Shown piece by piece: positions 7,561 to 16,456 of a DNA stretch of 36,321 bases. The translations under genes were made by a program, and so were the position numbers. Each line of letters opens with the position of its first letter. Position 1 is the stretch's first letter. This DNA is from Anaerolineae bacterium (GTDB lineage Bacteria > Chloroflexota > Anaerolineae > JAADDB01): NCBI GenBank assembly GCA_015486845.1, contig WFQU01000010.1, positions 1 to 36,321 on the forward strand, written 5' to 3'. The notes below the pieces were generated by a model. It did not search any database. It saw only the letters and a list, made by a program, of their open reading frames with translations, and was not told the DNA's origin.

Positions 7561-9141
7561 ATGAAGGTTTCTCATGTAGCAGAAATGCGTAATCTGGATC
7601 ATCAAGCGGTCGAGCGTTATGGGATTCCGGCGCCGATCTTGATGGAAAACGCTGGTGAAGCAGCTTATTACGTAATTTTGCGAGCATTGGGGGTTAAAGG
7701 AAAGCGGTTTGTCGTTTTCTGCGGCAGCGGTCATAATGGCGGTGACGGCATGGTGGTTGCCAGGAAGCTCTACTCCAGCGGTGGGTTGGTGCAGATATTT
7801 TGTTTGGGGCGTCCGGAGAAATTCGATGAAGTGGTGGGAACACATTACAAAATGGTGGCGCGGATGCCTATCGAATTCGTGCGAGTGACCGAGGAGAACC
7901 TTGGCCAAATTGATTTGGCGTTGCGCGAAGCGGATGCAGTAGTAGATGCTATTTTCGGCACCGGCCTCAGCCGGGAGGTAGGTGGTATTTATCGTCAGGT
8001 TATCCAGCGTGTTAACGATAGTGGTAAAGCAGTGTTTAGCATCGATATTCCTTCTGGGGTGAACGGTGATACCGGCCGCGTGATGGGCGTGGCGGTGCAG
8101 GCTGATCACACCATTACTTTCGGGTTGCCTAAGATTGGCAGTATGCTCTATCCCGGCTTTGCGTTAGGTGGTCGGCTGACGGTGACCCATATTTCCTTCC
8201 CGCCGGAACTTTACCAGGACGACGCTTTGCAAGTGGCACTGAGCCTGCCTGCGCCGTTGCCGATTCGGCCTCGGGATGCCCATAAAGGCAGTTATGGCAA
8301 GGTTCTCTTCGTTGCCGGCGCGGCGCGCTACGTGGGGGCGCCCTATTTCGCTGCTCTTTCGTTCTTGAAAGCGGGTGGTGGCCTCTCCTATTTGGCCACG
8401 CCGCGTTCCATTGCCCCGTTCATTGCCAACAAAGGGAGCGAGATTGTCTTCTTGCCGCAGGCTGAAACCGGCAGTGGCAGCCTTGCTTTGTCTGGCCTGG
8501 ATGGCTTGCTGGCTGCCAGCCGGGATGTGAATATGGTTGTGCTGGGCCCAGGGCTTTCCTTGGACGAGGAAACGCAGCAACTGGCCCGTGCTTTGGTGGC
8601 GCAGGTGGAGAAACCGCTGCTCATTGATGGCGATGGGTTGACGGCCATTGCTGGCCTGCCGGGAATGGTGCGCGCTCGTCGGGCGCCAACCGTCTTGACG
8701 CCGCATCCCGGCGAAATGGCTCGGCTGACCCAGCTTTCCGTCGCTGAGATACAAGCCCAGCGGGTAGACGTGTTGCAGAAGGCGGTGGCCGACTGGAACG
8801 CGCACATCGTCCTCAAAGGGGCGCACTCCTTGATCGGCTACCCGGACGGCCGCGTCTTCATCAATTTGAGTGGTAACTCCGGCATGGCCACGGCCGGCAG
8901 CGGCGACGTACTCACTGGCAGCATTGCGGCTATGTTCTGTAGCGGCTTCGCCTGGGATGAAGCAGTGCGCATGGGGGTCTTTGTGCACGGATTGGCCGGC
9001 GATTTGGCTGCTCGCGACCTGGGCGAAGATGGCATGTTGGCCGGGGATATCTTGGCGCATTTGCCGGCGGCGCTGCGGCATTGGCGGGCACACCAACAAG
9101 AAATGGTGGCCAGTTATTACGACAGTTTGCAAGTGGTGTGA
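7561..9141 (+). CDS. nnr: bifunctional NAD(P)HX epimerase/dehydratase
   Basis: The 526-residue protein repairs hydrated NADH and NADPH. The N-terminal YjeF domain epimerises the R and S hydrates; the C-terminal ribokinase-like domain dehydrates the S form using ADP or ATP. Visible motifs are LMENAG (about 27-32) and GSGHNGGDG (about 55-63) in the epimerase, KGSYGKVLFVAG at the start of the dehydratase, the TPHPGEMARL segment, and GSGDVLTG near 445-452. Both domains are complete and the length fits the fused family. A longer reading to 7516 is possible, but AGGAG lies just before the ATG at 7561. It probably forms an operon with the dehydrogenase that begins 15 bases downstream. Confidence 0.95.
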   Translation: MKVSHVAEMRNLDHQAVERYGIPAPILMENAGEAAYYVILRALGVKGKRFVVFCGSGHNGGDGMVVARKLYSSGGLVQIFCLGRPEKFDEVVGTHYKMVARMPIEFVRVTEENLGQIDLALREADAVVDAIFGTGLSREVGGIYRQVIQRVNDSGKAVFSIDIPSGVNGDTGRVMGVAVQADHTITFGLPKIGSMLYPGFALGGRLTVTHISFPPELYQDDALQVALSLPAPLPIRPRDAHKGSYGKVLFVAGAARYVGAPYFAALSFLKAGGGLSYLATPRSIAPFIANKGSEIVFLPQAETGSGSLALSGLDGLLAASRDVNMVVLGPGLSLDEETQQLARALVAQVEKPLLIDGDGLTAIAGLPGMVRARRAPTVLTPHPGEMARLTQLSVAEIQAQRVDVLQKAVADWNAHIVLKGAHSLIGYPDGRVFINLSGNSGMATAGSGDVLTGSIAAMFCSGFAWDEAVRMGVFVHGLAGDLAARDLGEDGMLAGDILAHLPAALRHWRAHQQEMVASYYDSLQVV

Positions 9142-9156
9142 TAACGGAGGTTTATC

Positions 9157-10158
9157 ATGAAAGCGTGGATCTTGGAAAAACAGGCACCGGTTTCCCAACG
9201 GCCGCTGCGTCTGGTGGAGTGGCCCGATCCGCATCCTGGACCGGGGGGGATCCGCATTAGAGTGCAGGCGTGCGGCGTTTGTCGTACGGATGTCCATATT
9301 GCCGAGGGCGATTTGCCATTACACAAATCGCCGTTGGTATTGGGTCACGAAATAGTTGGAATTGTGGACGAGATTGGTGCCGGGGTGGACCGTTTTCGAC
9401 TCGGCCAGCGGGCCGGCGTAACCTGGCTGCACAGCGCTTGCGGCCACTGTAAATTCTGCCGGGCGGGCAAAGAGAATCTCTGTCCAGAGGCGCATTTCAC
9501 CGGCTGGGACGCCGATGGTGGCTATGCGGAATATGCCATTGTTAATGCCGCGTTTGCACTGCACCTGCCGGAGGAGCGCTCGTTTGTGGAGATGGCACCG
9601 TGGATGTGCCCCGGCGTGGCCGGATATCGCGCTTTTCGCCTGACCGGCTTACAGAAAGGAGATCGTTTAGGCCTCTACGGCTTTGGTCCTACAGCGACGT
9701 ATGTGTTACAAGTGGCGCACGCTTTGGGCATTGCGGTCTATGTAGTGACCCGCAGCGAGAAGAACAAGAACGCTGCCCGTGAACTGGACGCCGAATGGGT
9801 CGGCGGCTACGACGAACAGATGCCGGTGCAATTAGATGGTGGTATTATTTTCCCGCCGGTGGGCGATTTAGTTCCTTTTGCTTTACGCCAGATGGATCGC
9901 AACGGTCGGCTGGTTTTGGGCCCGGTGACCATGACACCGATTGTTATTAACGATTTCAACCTGATTTGGGGGGAGCGTTCCATCACCAGCCTGGCGCATG
10001 TGACCCGGCAGGACGGGGAGGCGTTTGTCAAGATTGCGTCCGCAACTGACCTCGCCATGAACATTGAAACCTATCCCTTTTCGCAGGTGCCGCAAGCGCT
10101 CATTGCCGTGCGTGAAGGCAAGGTGAAGGGCAATGCTGTCATCCGCGTGGCGGCCTGA
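9157..10158 (+). CDS. zinc-dependent alcohol dehydrogenase
   Basis: A 333-residue medium-chain dehydrogenase that oxidises alcohols or reduces aldehydes with NAD(P). Catalytic zinc ligands are Cys42 (CGVCRTD), His64-Glu65 (LGHE) and Cys151 (PWMCPGVAGYRA). The structural zinc is held by cysteines near 95, 98, 101 and 109. The nucleotide-binding loop reads GFGPTA (about 175-180). It fits the subgroup annotated as zinc-binding alcohol dehydrogenase family protein, and differs from the 540-1499 enzyme in having Cys instead of Glu near the active site. CGGAGG sits 7 bases before the ATG. The 15-base gap after nnr suggests co-transcription. Substrate unknown. Confidence 0.93.
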   Translation: MKAWILEKQAPVSQRPLRLVEWPDPHPGPGGIRIRVQACGVCRTDVHIAEGDLPLHKSPLVLGHEIVGIVDEIGAGVDRFRLGQRAGVTWLHSACGHCKFCRAGKENLCPEAHFTGWDADGGYAEYAIVNAAFALHLPEERSFVEMAPWMCPGVAGYRAFRLTGLQKGDRLGLYGFGPTATYVLQVAHALGIAVYVVTRSEKNKNAARELDAEWVGGYDEQMPVQLDGGIIFPPVGDLVPFALRQMDRNGRLVLGPVTMTPIVINDFNLIWGERSITSLAHVTRQDGEAFVKIASATDLAMNIETYPFSQVPQALIAVREGKVKGNAVIRVAA

Positions 10159-10479
10159 GCGCGTCATACGTTCGTTCTTCGGTAGGTCGCATCGAACACT
10201 GATCACCCAGATTGCACGCAGATACCTGTAGATTAACAAGGGAAAGGCAGAGAAAACCGGTGTCAGTCTGCGTTATCTGTATTCAATTTGTTGGTAAAGC
10301 GTCATTTTTACGTGGATTAGTGACAGGCTCATCGTCATTGTGATGGTTGCCGGCGCCTGATGAATTCCTTCTCTTTTCGCCATCCTGTCCCTCTCCGTGT
10401 TATAATAACTGCGGTAGCGTTGCCTCGCGTTCTGCTTAGCCCGATCTTTGGCAGAGCGCGAAATGGGGAAGGGAAGAGC
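10159..10479 (+). other. intergenic stretch with an extended -10 promoter
   Basis: No gene is seen. The first part (about 10205-10285) carries degraded pieces similar to the TGCACGCAGAT/GCGTTNATCTG repeat seen elsewhere. The end holds the promoter at 10398-10406 and the ribosome-binding site of the next gene. Confidence 0.5.
10398..10406 (+). promoter_or_regulatory. extended -10 promoter for the 10480-15801 gene run
   Basis: TGT followed directly by TATAAT (10401-10406) is a perfect extended -10 element. No good -35 box is visible at the usual distance, as allowed for extended -10 promoters. Transcription would begin near 10413, about 67 bases before the first start codon. Confidence 0.55.
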
Positions 10480-11316
10480 ATGATCGCAGAAAGCAAAGAA
10501 AGCGCAGTGCCAGCATTGGGTGCAGCGGTGGCGTTCGACCTGCGTTGGCAAACGCGCTGGTGGGGTGTTTCCTCCACTTCGGCATTTCTATTCGGTGTGT
10601 TGATGCTCTTGCAGCGACGTCAGATCCGGCTACCCGCTTTGCTAAATTGGTCATGGTTGGCGCTTTTCCTGCTCTTCGGTTTTTGGCTGGCTGCTTTCTG
10701 GCGAAACTGGACCGTTTACGGAACGAAAAAGGCCGTTCCGCCAACTGGCGAACTGAAGCGTTGGCCTTATGCCCGGCCCGGTGCGCCTTGGGTCTGGATA
10801 TCCGGCGGCGGAGATTTCCCCCTTTGGCCGGCGCATGCCTGGAGCCGAGGTATATTGTGGCTGACGGCAGCTGTTTTGCTGCTTTGGACTTTTCCCCTGC
10901 CGGTGTGGCGGTTGTGGGGTGGGGGGCTGTTGCTGATTTTTCTCGGCTGGTGGTGGCGCACTTGGCGACAAAGTACGCCGCGCTTTTTGGCGGCGCTGTT
11001 ACTGTTACTCTTACCCTTCTTGGCTCCATTCAGCGGCGCTGGGCAAACGGTGGGGTGGAGGGAAATTGCTTTTGCCGGGATGCTTCTTGGCGCAGGTATG
11101 GCTTTGTCGAATGGAACAGGCTGGCAGTCAGACTTCTGGACGTTATTAGCCGTGGCCGGTCCGATCACCTGGCTATCTGTCTCTGGCTTCTGGCCGACGG
11201 CGTTGCTGTTAGCGTTACTGGGCGGTGAATTGCTCTGGTTGAACCACAAACAGTGTGGCGCCGGCCGACGACATTTTGTTTGGCTATTATCTTTGCTGGC
11301 TGTAACTTTGTTGTGA
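10480..11316 (+). CDS. Trp-rich multi-pass membrane protein, unknown function
   Basis: The 278-residue protein has about seven hydrophobic segments and many tryptophans, mostly at the ends of the helices. I see no catalytic motif and recognise no family. The region around residues 83-110 is soluble and carries Gly/Pro/Trp-rich sequence. The ATG at 10480 is chosen over one 120 bases upstream because GGGGAAGGGAAG precedes it and because the upstream part overlaps the promoter. Its stop lies 11 bases before argF, with the argF ribosome-binding site between, so the two are probably translated from one message. No link to arginine synthesis is evident. Confidence 0.7.
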   Translation: MIAESKESAVPALGAAVAFDLRWQTRWWGVSSTSAFLFGVLMLLQRRQIRLPALLNWSWLALFLLFGFWLAAFWRNWTVYGTKKAVPPTGELKRWPYARPGAPWVWISGGGDFPLWPAHAWSRGILWLTAAVLLLWTFPLPVWRLWGGGLLLIFLGWWWRTWRQSTPRFLAALLLLLLPFLAPFSGAGQTVGWREIAFAGMLLGAGMALSNGTGWQSDFWTLLAVAGPITWLSVSGFWPTALLLALLGGELLWLNHKQCGAGRRHFVWLLSLLAVTLL

Positions 11317-11327
11317 GGAGGTACGGG

Positions 11328-12263
11328 ATGAAAAACGTGGCGGATTTTTTGAGCATTGCCGATTTATCAACGGATCAATTCTGGTCCTGGTTGGAGCGGG
11401 CGAAAGCGTTGAAGGAGGCGTGGCGGGCCGGCGGTAATCAGCCTATTTTGGCGGGAAAGAGCTTAGCGTTGCTTTTCCAGAAACCATCTTTGCGCACACG
11501 TGTCTCTTTTGAAATGGGCATGACCCAATTAGGCGGCTACGCGTTCTATCTTTCGCCGCAGGAAATCCGTTTGGGAGAGCGAGAAAGCGTAGCCGACGTG
11601 GCACGCGTTATCTCTGGTTACGTAGATGGCGTGATGGCCCGGGTTTTCGATCATCAGCATTTGCTCGAGCTATCCAAATATGCTTCCATACCTATCATTA
11701 ACGGCCTTTCTGATTTTAATCATCCTTGCCAGGTGTTCAGCGATTTGTTCACGCTGTACGAACATTGGCACTGGGCCGACCTGCGGGGTAAACACTTGGT
11801 TTACGTGGGGGATGGCAATAATGTGGCCCATTCTTTGCTCTACGGTTGTAGCAAGGTGGGCATGGATGTGACTATTTCTTCGCCTCCGGGTTACGAAGTG
11901 CGGCCGGATGTGGTTGCCGAGGCATTAGCCCAAGCCCGGCGTATGGGCAGCAAAGTGAATCTGGAGCCGGACCCGCAGCGGGCTGTCGCCGGCGCTGACG
12001 CGATCTACACCGATGTGTGGACTAGCATGGGGCAAGAAGAGGAACAACAAACACGCAAACAAGTTTTTCCGCCTTATCAGGTGAATGAATCGTTGGTGGA
12101 AGCTAGCGGCAATCCGGATGTCGTCGTGTTGCACTGTTTGCCGGCCCATCGTGGCGAAGAGATTACCGACGCCGTGGCTGATGGACCGCATTCGCTACTC
12201 TTCCCGCAGGCGCACAACCGTTTGCATGGGCAGAAGGCCATTTTGGCAGAATTACTGGGGTAA
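11328..12263 (+). CDS. argF: ornithine carbamoyltransferase
   Basis: The 311-residue enzyme makes citrulline from ornithine and carbamoyl phosphate in arginine synthesis. The carbamoyl-phosphate loop is KPSLRTR at about 52-58 (the more usual form is KPSTRTR). HPCQ is at 132-135. Ornithine-type recognition is shown by DVWTSMGQE (about 229-237) and [10 protein letters not shown] (about 269-278), which separate it from aspartate carbamoyltransferase. The length is normal. GAGGAGG precedes the ATG at 11328; a longer open frame from 11253 would overlap the upstream gene. It is followed by cdaA after 3 bases. Ornithine could be supplied by the LysW-type cluster at 28860-32192. Confidence 0.95.
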   Translation: MKNVADFLSIADLSTDQFWSWLERAKALKEAWRAGGNQPILAGKSLALLFQKPSLRTRVSFEMGMTQLGGYAFYLSPQEIRLGERESVADVARVISGYVDGVMARVFDHQHLLELSKYASIPIINGLSDFNHPCQVFSDLFTLYEHWHWADLRGKHLVYVGDGNNVAHSLLYGCSKVGMDVTISSPPGYEVRPDVVAEALAQARRMGSKVNLEPDPQRAVAGADAIYTDVWTSMGQEEEQQTRKQVFPPYQVNESLVEASGNPDVVVLHCLPAHRGEEITDAVADGPHSLLFPQAHNRLHGQKAILAELLG

Positions 12264-12266
12264 CTG

Positions 12267-13067
12267 GTGCAGGACATTCTTTTTTTGGCGCATCGCCTAA
12301 ATATTATTAGTTTCCTGGATATCTTACTGGTCACGCTGACTTTTTACGCTGTTTTGCGGCTGTTTCAGGGCACGCAGGCGGTGCAACTTTTGCGCGGATT
12401 GCTGTTACTCATTTTGCTCATCGTGGTGTTGACGAATGCTTTTGATCTAATAGCTTTCCGGTGGTTAGTACAAGTCTCGCTACCCGCATTCTTAGTCGCT
12501 GTGCCGGTAATATTCCAGCCGGAATTGCGTCGTGCCTTAGGCAGATTGGGGCAGTCTGCGCCGTTATTCGGCCGAGAACTGCCCCCCTCGCAAACGGCTC
12601 AGTTGGTGGAGGAACTGGTCTCGGCCACCTTCACGCTGGCAAAACAGCGTTTTGGTGCTTTGATTGTCATTGAAGGGGTTACCGGTTTGGAGGAATATAT
12701 CGAGACCGGTACTTCACTGGATGCTACGGTCTCTCGTGAGCTAATTATGTCGCTATTCTATCCCAATTCAGCTCTGCACGACGGCGCAGTGATTATTCGC
12801 CAGAAGCGAATTGTTGCTGCCGGTTGTGTGCTGCCGTTGTCGCAAAGTACGCTGGATTCCCGCTTGGGCACTCGCCATCGCGCCGGGATTGGCGTTTCGG
12901 AACAAAGTGATGCTTTTGTGATCATCGTTTCCGAAGAAACCGGCATTGTTTCTGTGGCGCGCAATGGTCATATCACACGTCGTTTGGAAGAGGGGCGCTT
13001 GCGTAAAGCGCTTTACGCTTTCTTTGGCCAGGAGGCAGGTAGGGGAAGCGAGGTGGCGCATGATTAA
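12267..13067 (+). CDS. cdaA: diadenylate cyclase (c-di-AMP synthase)
   Basis: CdaA joins two ATP into the messenger cyclic di-AMP, which controls potassium and osmotic balance and envelope integrity. The 266-residue protein has three N-terminal membrane helices (about 14-32, 41-57 and 66-84) followed by the DAC domain. The catalytic motifs DGA (172-174) and RHR (203-205) are intact. The start is GTG at 12267, three bases after the argF stop; the ribosome-binding site is weak, so translation may be coupled to argF. The end overlaps the YbbR gene by eight bases, the classical cdaA-cdaR arrangement. Confidence 0.96.
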   Translation: MQDILFLAHRLNIISFLDILLVTLTFYAVLRLFQGTQAVQLLRGLLLLILLIVVLTNAFDLIAFRWLVQVSLPAFLVAVPVIFQPELRRALGRLGQSAPLFGRELPPSQTAQLVEELVSATFTLAKQRFGALIVIEGVTGLEEYIETGTSLDATVSRELIMSLFYPNSALHDGAVIIRQKRIVAAGCVLPLSQSTLDSRLGTRHRAGIGVSEQSDAFVIIVSEETGIVSVARNGHITRRLEEGRLRKALYAFFGQEAGRGSEVAHD

Positions 13068-14403
13068 ATGGAGCGTTTTGATTCTGCGCCGATTCTTTGT
13101 TTCTCTACGCAAAGATTGGAGCTCTTTTCTTTTAGCGCTCTTCCTGGCACTGGTGGTCTGGGTTATTGCCATTCAGCAGCAAGATCCACTGATTACCCAG
13201 CATTTGGCCGATACGGTTTCGATTCAATATGTGGACTTGCCGCCGGGACTGGTTATTCTGGGCACGCCGCCGGAAAATCTTGAGCTTTCTATTCGTGGCC
13301 CGCGCAGTGTTGTGGGAGGATTGACCGGCAGCAGTTTTTCCGCCAAGGTTGAACTGGCCGGCCTCCAGCCTGGCATTCACGACTTGTCTGTGCAAGTTCT
13401 GAAATCGCCTTCTGTGGATATCGTCTCGCAAAAGCCGGAACGGGTTACAATTCACTTGGAGCGTTTAGTGCACAAAACTATGCCGGTGGAGGTTGTGATG
13501 GCTGACCAGCCGCCCGCCGGTTACTCGGTTTATCCGGAACGGGCGACTATTAAGCCCATGACTGTGACCGTCTCCGGGCCGGAAAGCCAGGTAAAGCAGG
13601 TCACAAAAGTGGTCGCACAGCTTTACGTGAGCAACGCCAAGCAGACCTTTTCCCGCAAAACATTGGTGGATGCCTGGGATGCCAACAATCAAACTGTGTT
13701 CGATGTCACTTCTGAACCGCGCCTGGTGAATGTGATGGTCCCGGTGGAGCAGAAACCCGGTTATTTGGATTTGCCCGTCGTGGTGCAAACGCGGGGTAAG
13801 CCGGCTGCTGGCTATTGGTTGCAAAATGTGTCCGTGGAACCGGCAGTGGTGACCTTGAAAGGCAGTCCGGCCGCTTTGAAATCTCTGCCCGGCTACGTAG
13901 AAACAGCGATTTTGGATCTGACTGGCGCCGACAAAAATATCGTGGAACGACTAGCCTTAGTGTTGCCACGCAATGTTTCTGTGGTCAATAGCAAGAGTGT
14001 GAAAGTCGAAGTGAAGATTTTGCCCATTGAAGGTGGTAAGACGATAGAACGCGTGCCGCAAGTACAAGGATTGAACGAAGGCCTGGCTTTGCGCACACCG
14101 CTGAATCCGATTACCATTGTGCTATCTGGACCTTTACCGAAATTGAGTAAGTTGGGGGCGGCGGAGGTGTCGGTGGTGGTTGATTTTTCTAATATCACTG
14201 CCCCCGGCGTTTATACGATAAAGCCAGTGGTTGTGGTCCCGCAAGGCGTGACGGTTCAATCGGTGGTGCCGACGGAGGTCAATGTGGAAGTCATTTCGTT
14301 GTTGCCGACGGTGACCCCTTCGCCGACGGCTGCTGCCACGCTGCCCATTACCGGGACGGTTACGATCACGCCTACGCTAACGGTCACTCCGACATCGCCC
14401 TGA
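13060..14403 (+). CDS. cdaR: YbbR-domain protein, probable CdaA regulator
   Basis: This 447-residue protein has one N-terminal membrane helix (about 21-38) and an extracytoplasmic part of about four YbbR repeats, the arrangement of CdaR, which binds and tunes CdaA. The C-terminus is a low-complexity Thr/Pro tail (from about residue 416) typical of Chloroflexota envelope proteins. The ATG at 13060 overlaps the cdaA stop and is preceded by a purine-rich site; an open reading to 12946 would sit inside cdaA. The regulator role is inferred from domain and position. Confidence 0.92.
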   Translation: MIKWSVLILRRFFVSLRKDWSSFLLALFLALVVWVIAIQQQDPLITQHLADTVSIQYVDLPPGLVILGTPPENLELSIRGPRSVVGGLTGSSFSAKVELAGLQPGIHDLSVQVLKSPSVDIVSQKPERVTIHLERLVHKTMPVEVVMADQPPAGYSVYPERATIKPMTVTVSGPESQVKQVTKVVAQLYVSNAKQTFSRKTLVDAWDANNQTVFDVTSEPRLVNVMVPVEQKPGYLDLPVVVQTRGKPAAGYWLQNVSVEPAVVTLKGSPAALKSLPGYVETAILDLTGADKNIVERLALVLPRNVSVVNSKSVKVEVKILPIEGGKTIERVPQVQGLNEGLALRTPLNPITIVLSGPLPKLSKLGAAEVSVVVDFSNITAPGVYTIKPVVVVPQGVTVQSVVPTEVNVEVISLLPTVTPSPTAAATLPITGTVTITPTLTVTPTSP

Positions 14404-14427
14404 GTTCAGAGAAAGTATGAGTCATTG

Positions 14428-15801
14428 ATGCGTAAGCCAATTGTTGCTCTAATCGGTCGCCCCAATGTAGGGAAATCGACGCTTTTTAATCGCTTAGTCG
14501 AACAGCGAAAAGCCATCGTAGAGGACGTTCCCGGCACGACGCGGGATCGGCTGTACGGCGACTGTGAATGGAGCGGTGTTTCTTTTCTTGTCGTGGACAC
14601 CGGAGGCGTGGAATTGCCTTCCGGTCGCCGGGAAGAGCAGCGCTCTGTCCAAACGCCATTAGCCGTGAGCTCCAAAGGATTCCTGCGCGAAATCCGTGTT
14701 CAGGTGACAGAAGCGTTGGCGGAGGCCGACGTCATTGTTTTTGTGACGGACGCCAAAAGCGGCATCACACCGGCCGATGAAACAATTGCTGAGTGGCTGC
14801 GCCAGTCACAAAAGCCGTTGTTGGTGGCTGCTAACAAAGCGGATAACGAGGAGCGCCGTTTGACGGCCTTCGAGTTTTACAACTTGGGTGTGGGGGAGGT
14901 TTTTGCTGTTTCGGCGCTACACGGCATCGGCACCGGCGATTTGTTGGATGCTATCGTGGCCGGATTTGAGCAGATACCGGCCGAACCGGAGGAGCCTGGC
15001 CTGCGCTTGGCGTTGGTTGGTCGGCCTAATGTGGGTAAATCGTCGTTGCTGAACGCTTTATTAGGCCGAGACCGGGCTATCGTCAGTGTTATTCCCGGCA
15101 CGACGCGGGATGCTGTTGACTCGCAGGTGAAGTGGCACGGCGAGTCGGTGACCTTGGTGGATACGGCTGGCATTCGGCGCCGGGGACATATCGATCGCGG
15201 CGTGGAGCGCTATAGCGTCCTGCGCGCTTTGCGGGCCATTGAGCGCAGCGATGTGGTAGCGTTGCTGGTCGACGCGGAGGAAGGCAACACGGAGCAGGAC
15301 GCCCACATTGCCGGCTACGCGCTGGAATCTTCGCGCAGCATTTTCATTGTTGTTAACAAATGGGACCTGGTGGAAAAAGACAGCTATACCATGGATGTCT
15401 ATCGCCAGCGCCTGCGGGAGGCTTTCCGATTCATCGATTACGTGCCGCTGATTTTCATCTCCGCTTTGACTAAGCAGCGGGTAGGCCAGGTTTTGGAAAT
15501 AGCACATCAAGTATACAGCGAGCGTTTTTTTCGCATTCCAACCTCTGCACTAAATCACATGCTGGAGCAAGCTGTCGCCCGGCATCCGCAACCAGTGCGG
15601 GCTGGTAAACAATTGCGTTTTTACTATGTCACCCAGGCGGACGTCGATCCGCCTACTTTCGTCTTTTTTGTCAACAACAGAGAGATTGTTCATTTCTCGT
15701 ACAAACGCTATTTGGAAAATAGCATTCGAGCGCTGCATCCGTTTCATGGAACACCTTTGCGCCTCGTTTTCCGCAACCGCAGCGGAGATGATTTGTCGTG
15801 A
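14428..15801 (+). CDS. der: ribosome-assembly GTPase Der (EngA)
   Basis: Der has two GTPase domains and a KH-like domain and helps mature the 50S subunit. In this 457-residue protein the first P-loop GRPNVGKS is at 10-17 and the second at about 198-205, each followed by PGTTRD and NKxD motifs. Between DTGG and the next helix of the first domain there is a longer-than-usual segment (about residues 61-88). The C-terminal KH-like domain is complete. An ATG at 14428 is chosen; a TTG directly before it is possible. No strong ribosome-binding site is seen apart from GAGAAAG about 14 bases upstream. The stop overlaps the start of the broken peptidase gene. Confidence 0.96.
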   Translation: MRKPIVALIGRPNVGKSTLFNRLVEQRKAIVEDVPGTTRDRLYGDCEWSGVSFLVVDTGGVELPSGRREEQRSVQTPLAVSSKGFLREIRVQVTEALAEADVIVFVTDAKSGITPADETIAEWLRQSQKPLLVAANKADNEERRLTAFEFYNLGVGEVFAVSALHGIGTGDLLDAIVAGFEQIPAEPEEPGLRLALVGRPNVGKSSLLNALLGRDRAIVSVIPGTTRDAVDSQVKWHGESVTLVDTAGIRRRGHIDRGVERYSVLRALRAIERSDVVALLVDAEEGNTEQDAHIAGYALESSRSIFIVVNKWDLVEKDSYTMDVYRQRLREAFRFIDYVPLIFISALTKQRVGQVLEIAHQVYSERFFRIPTSALNHMLEQAVARHPQPVRAGKQLRFYYVTQADVDPPTFVFFVNNREIVHFSYKRYLENSIRALHPFHGTPLRLVFRNRSGDDLS

Positions 15802-16350
15802 AGTGGAGTCTCTGGATGCTTTTGGGCATCGGCCTATTTTAGGCGCTAACGACGGCGCCAGCGGCGTGGCCGTGTTCTGCTCGAGGTAGCGCGTGCTTTT
15901 CCGCCCGCCGGCCCGTCCCACGCTCCGCTGCAATTTGTTTTTTTCGACGCGGAAGATCGTGGTGAAATCGATGGCTGGCCCTGGTCTGTCGGCGCAGCAC
16001 ATTTTGCCCAGCAGATGCAATCGTTGCCCGGCGCAGTGATCATCGTGGATATGATCGGGAATGCTAATCAGCAGATTTATTGGGACGGCAACTCGGATGT
16101 AACCCTTTCGCACTGTTTTTGGCGGTTGGCCGATCAGCTTGGTTATCGGCAGTGGTTCGTGCCGCAACAGAAATATACCATTTTGGATGATCATATCCCC
16201 TTTCGCCAACGGAACATCCCGGCAGTAGATCTGATTGACTTCGATTACCTGTATGGGCACACGTTCGCTGATACGGCCGACAAAGTTTCACCGCAGAGTT
16301 TGCAACGAGTTGGCAATGTTCTGTCGCATTATCTCGTCAAGGATTGCCCA
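15798..16350 (+). pseudogene. M28-family peptidase remnant (deleted and frameshifted)
   Basis: Pieces of an M28 peptidase or glutaminyl cyclase-like protein lie in three frames. A GTG at 15798, overlapping the der stop, starts a short hydrophobic leader (VKWSLWMLLGIGLF) that hits a stop at 15838-15840. In a second frame RPILGANDGASGVAV (about 15828-15874) is the metal-binding region of the family. The next family segment, LLEVARAFPP, continues in the third frame after two surplus bases (TT at about 15875-15876). It carries VFFDAEDRGE, the DMIGN motif and the final YGHTFADTADK segment, ending near 16350. The roughly 100 residues normally found between leader and RPILGANDG are missing. The original stop also seems lost, since the last frame runs on to 16806 into the aminotransferase gene. 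Confidence 0.85.
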
Positions 16351-16456
16351 TCATGCACCTATATTCAGGGCAGTCAACTTGTGCAAATTTGTGAAGGTTG
16401 TGGTAACTTTAGGCAGGCGATTGTTCTCAATCGTATCATAAAAAAGGGGGAGAATT

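Noticed and set aside
8164-9297. 377-codon frame antisense to nnr
   Set aside because: It lies opposite a clearly conserved gene and its translation, rich in Arg, His and Gln, looks like a complement artefact.
15550-16260. 236-codon minus-strand frame over the end of der and the broken peptidase
   Set aside because: The plus strand carries recognisable Der and M28 sequence; the minus translation has no family features.
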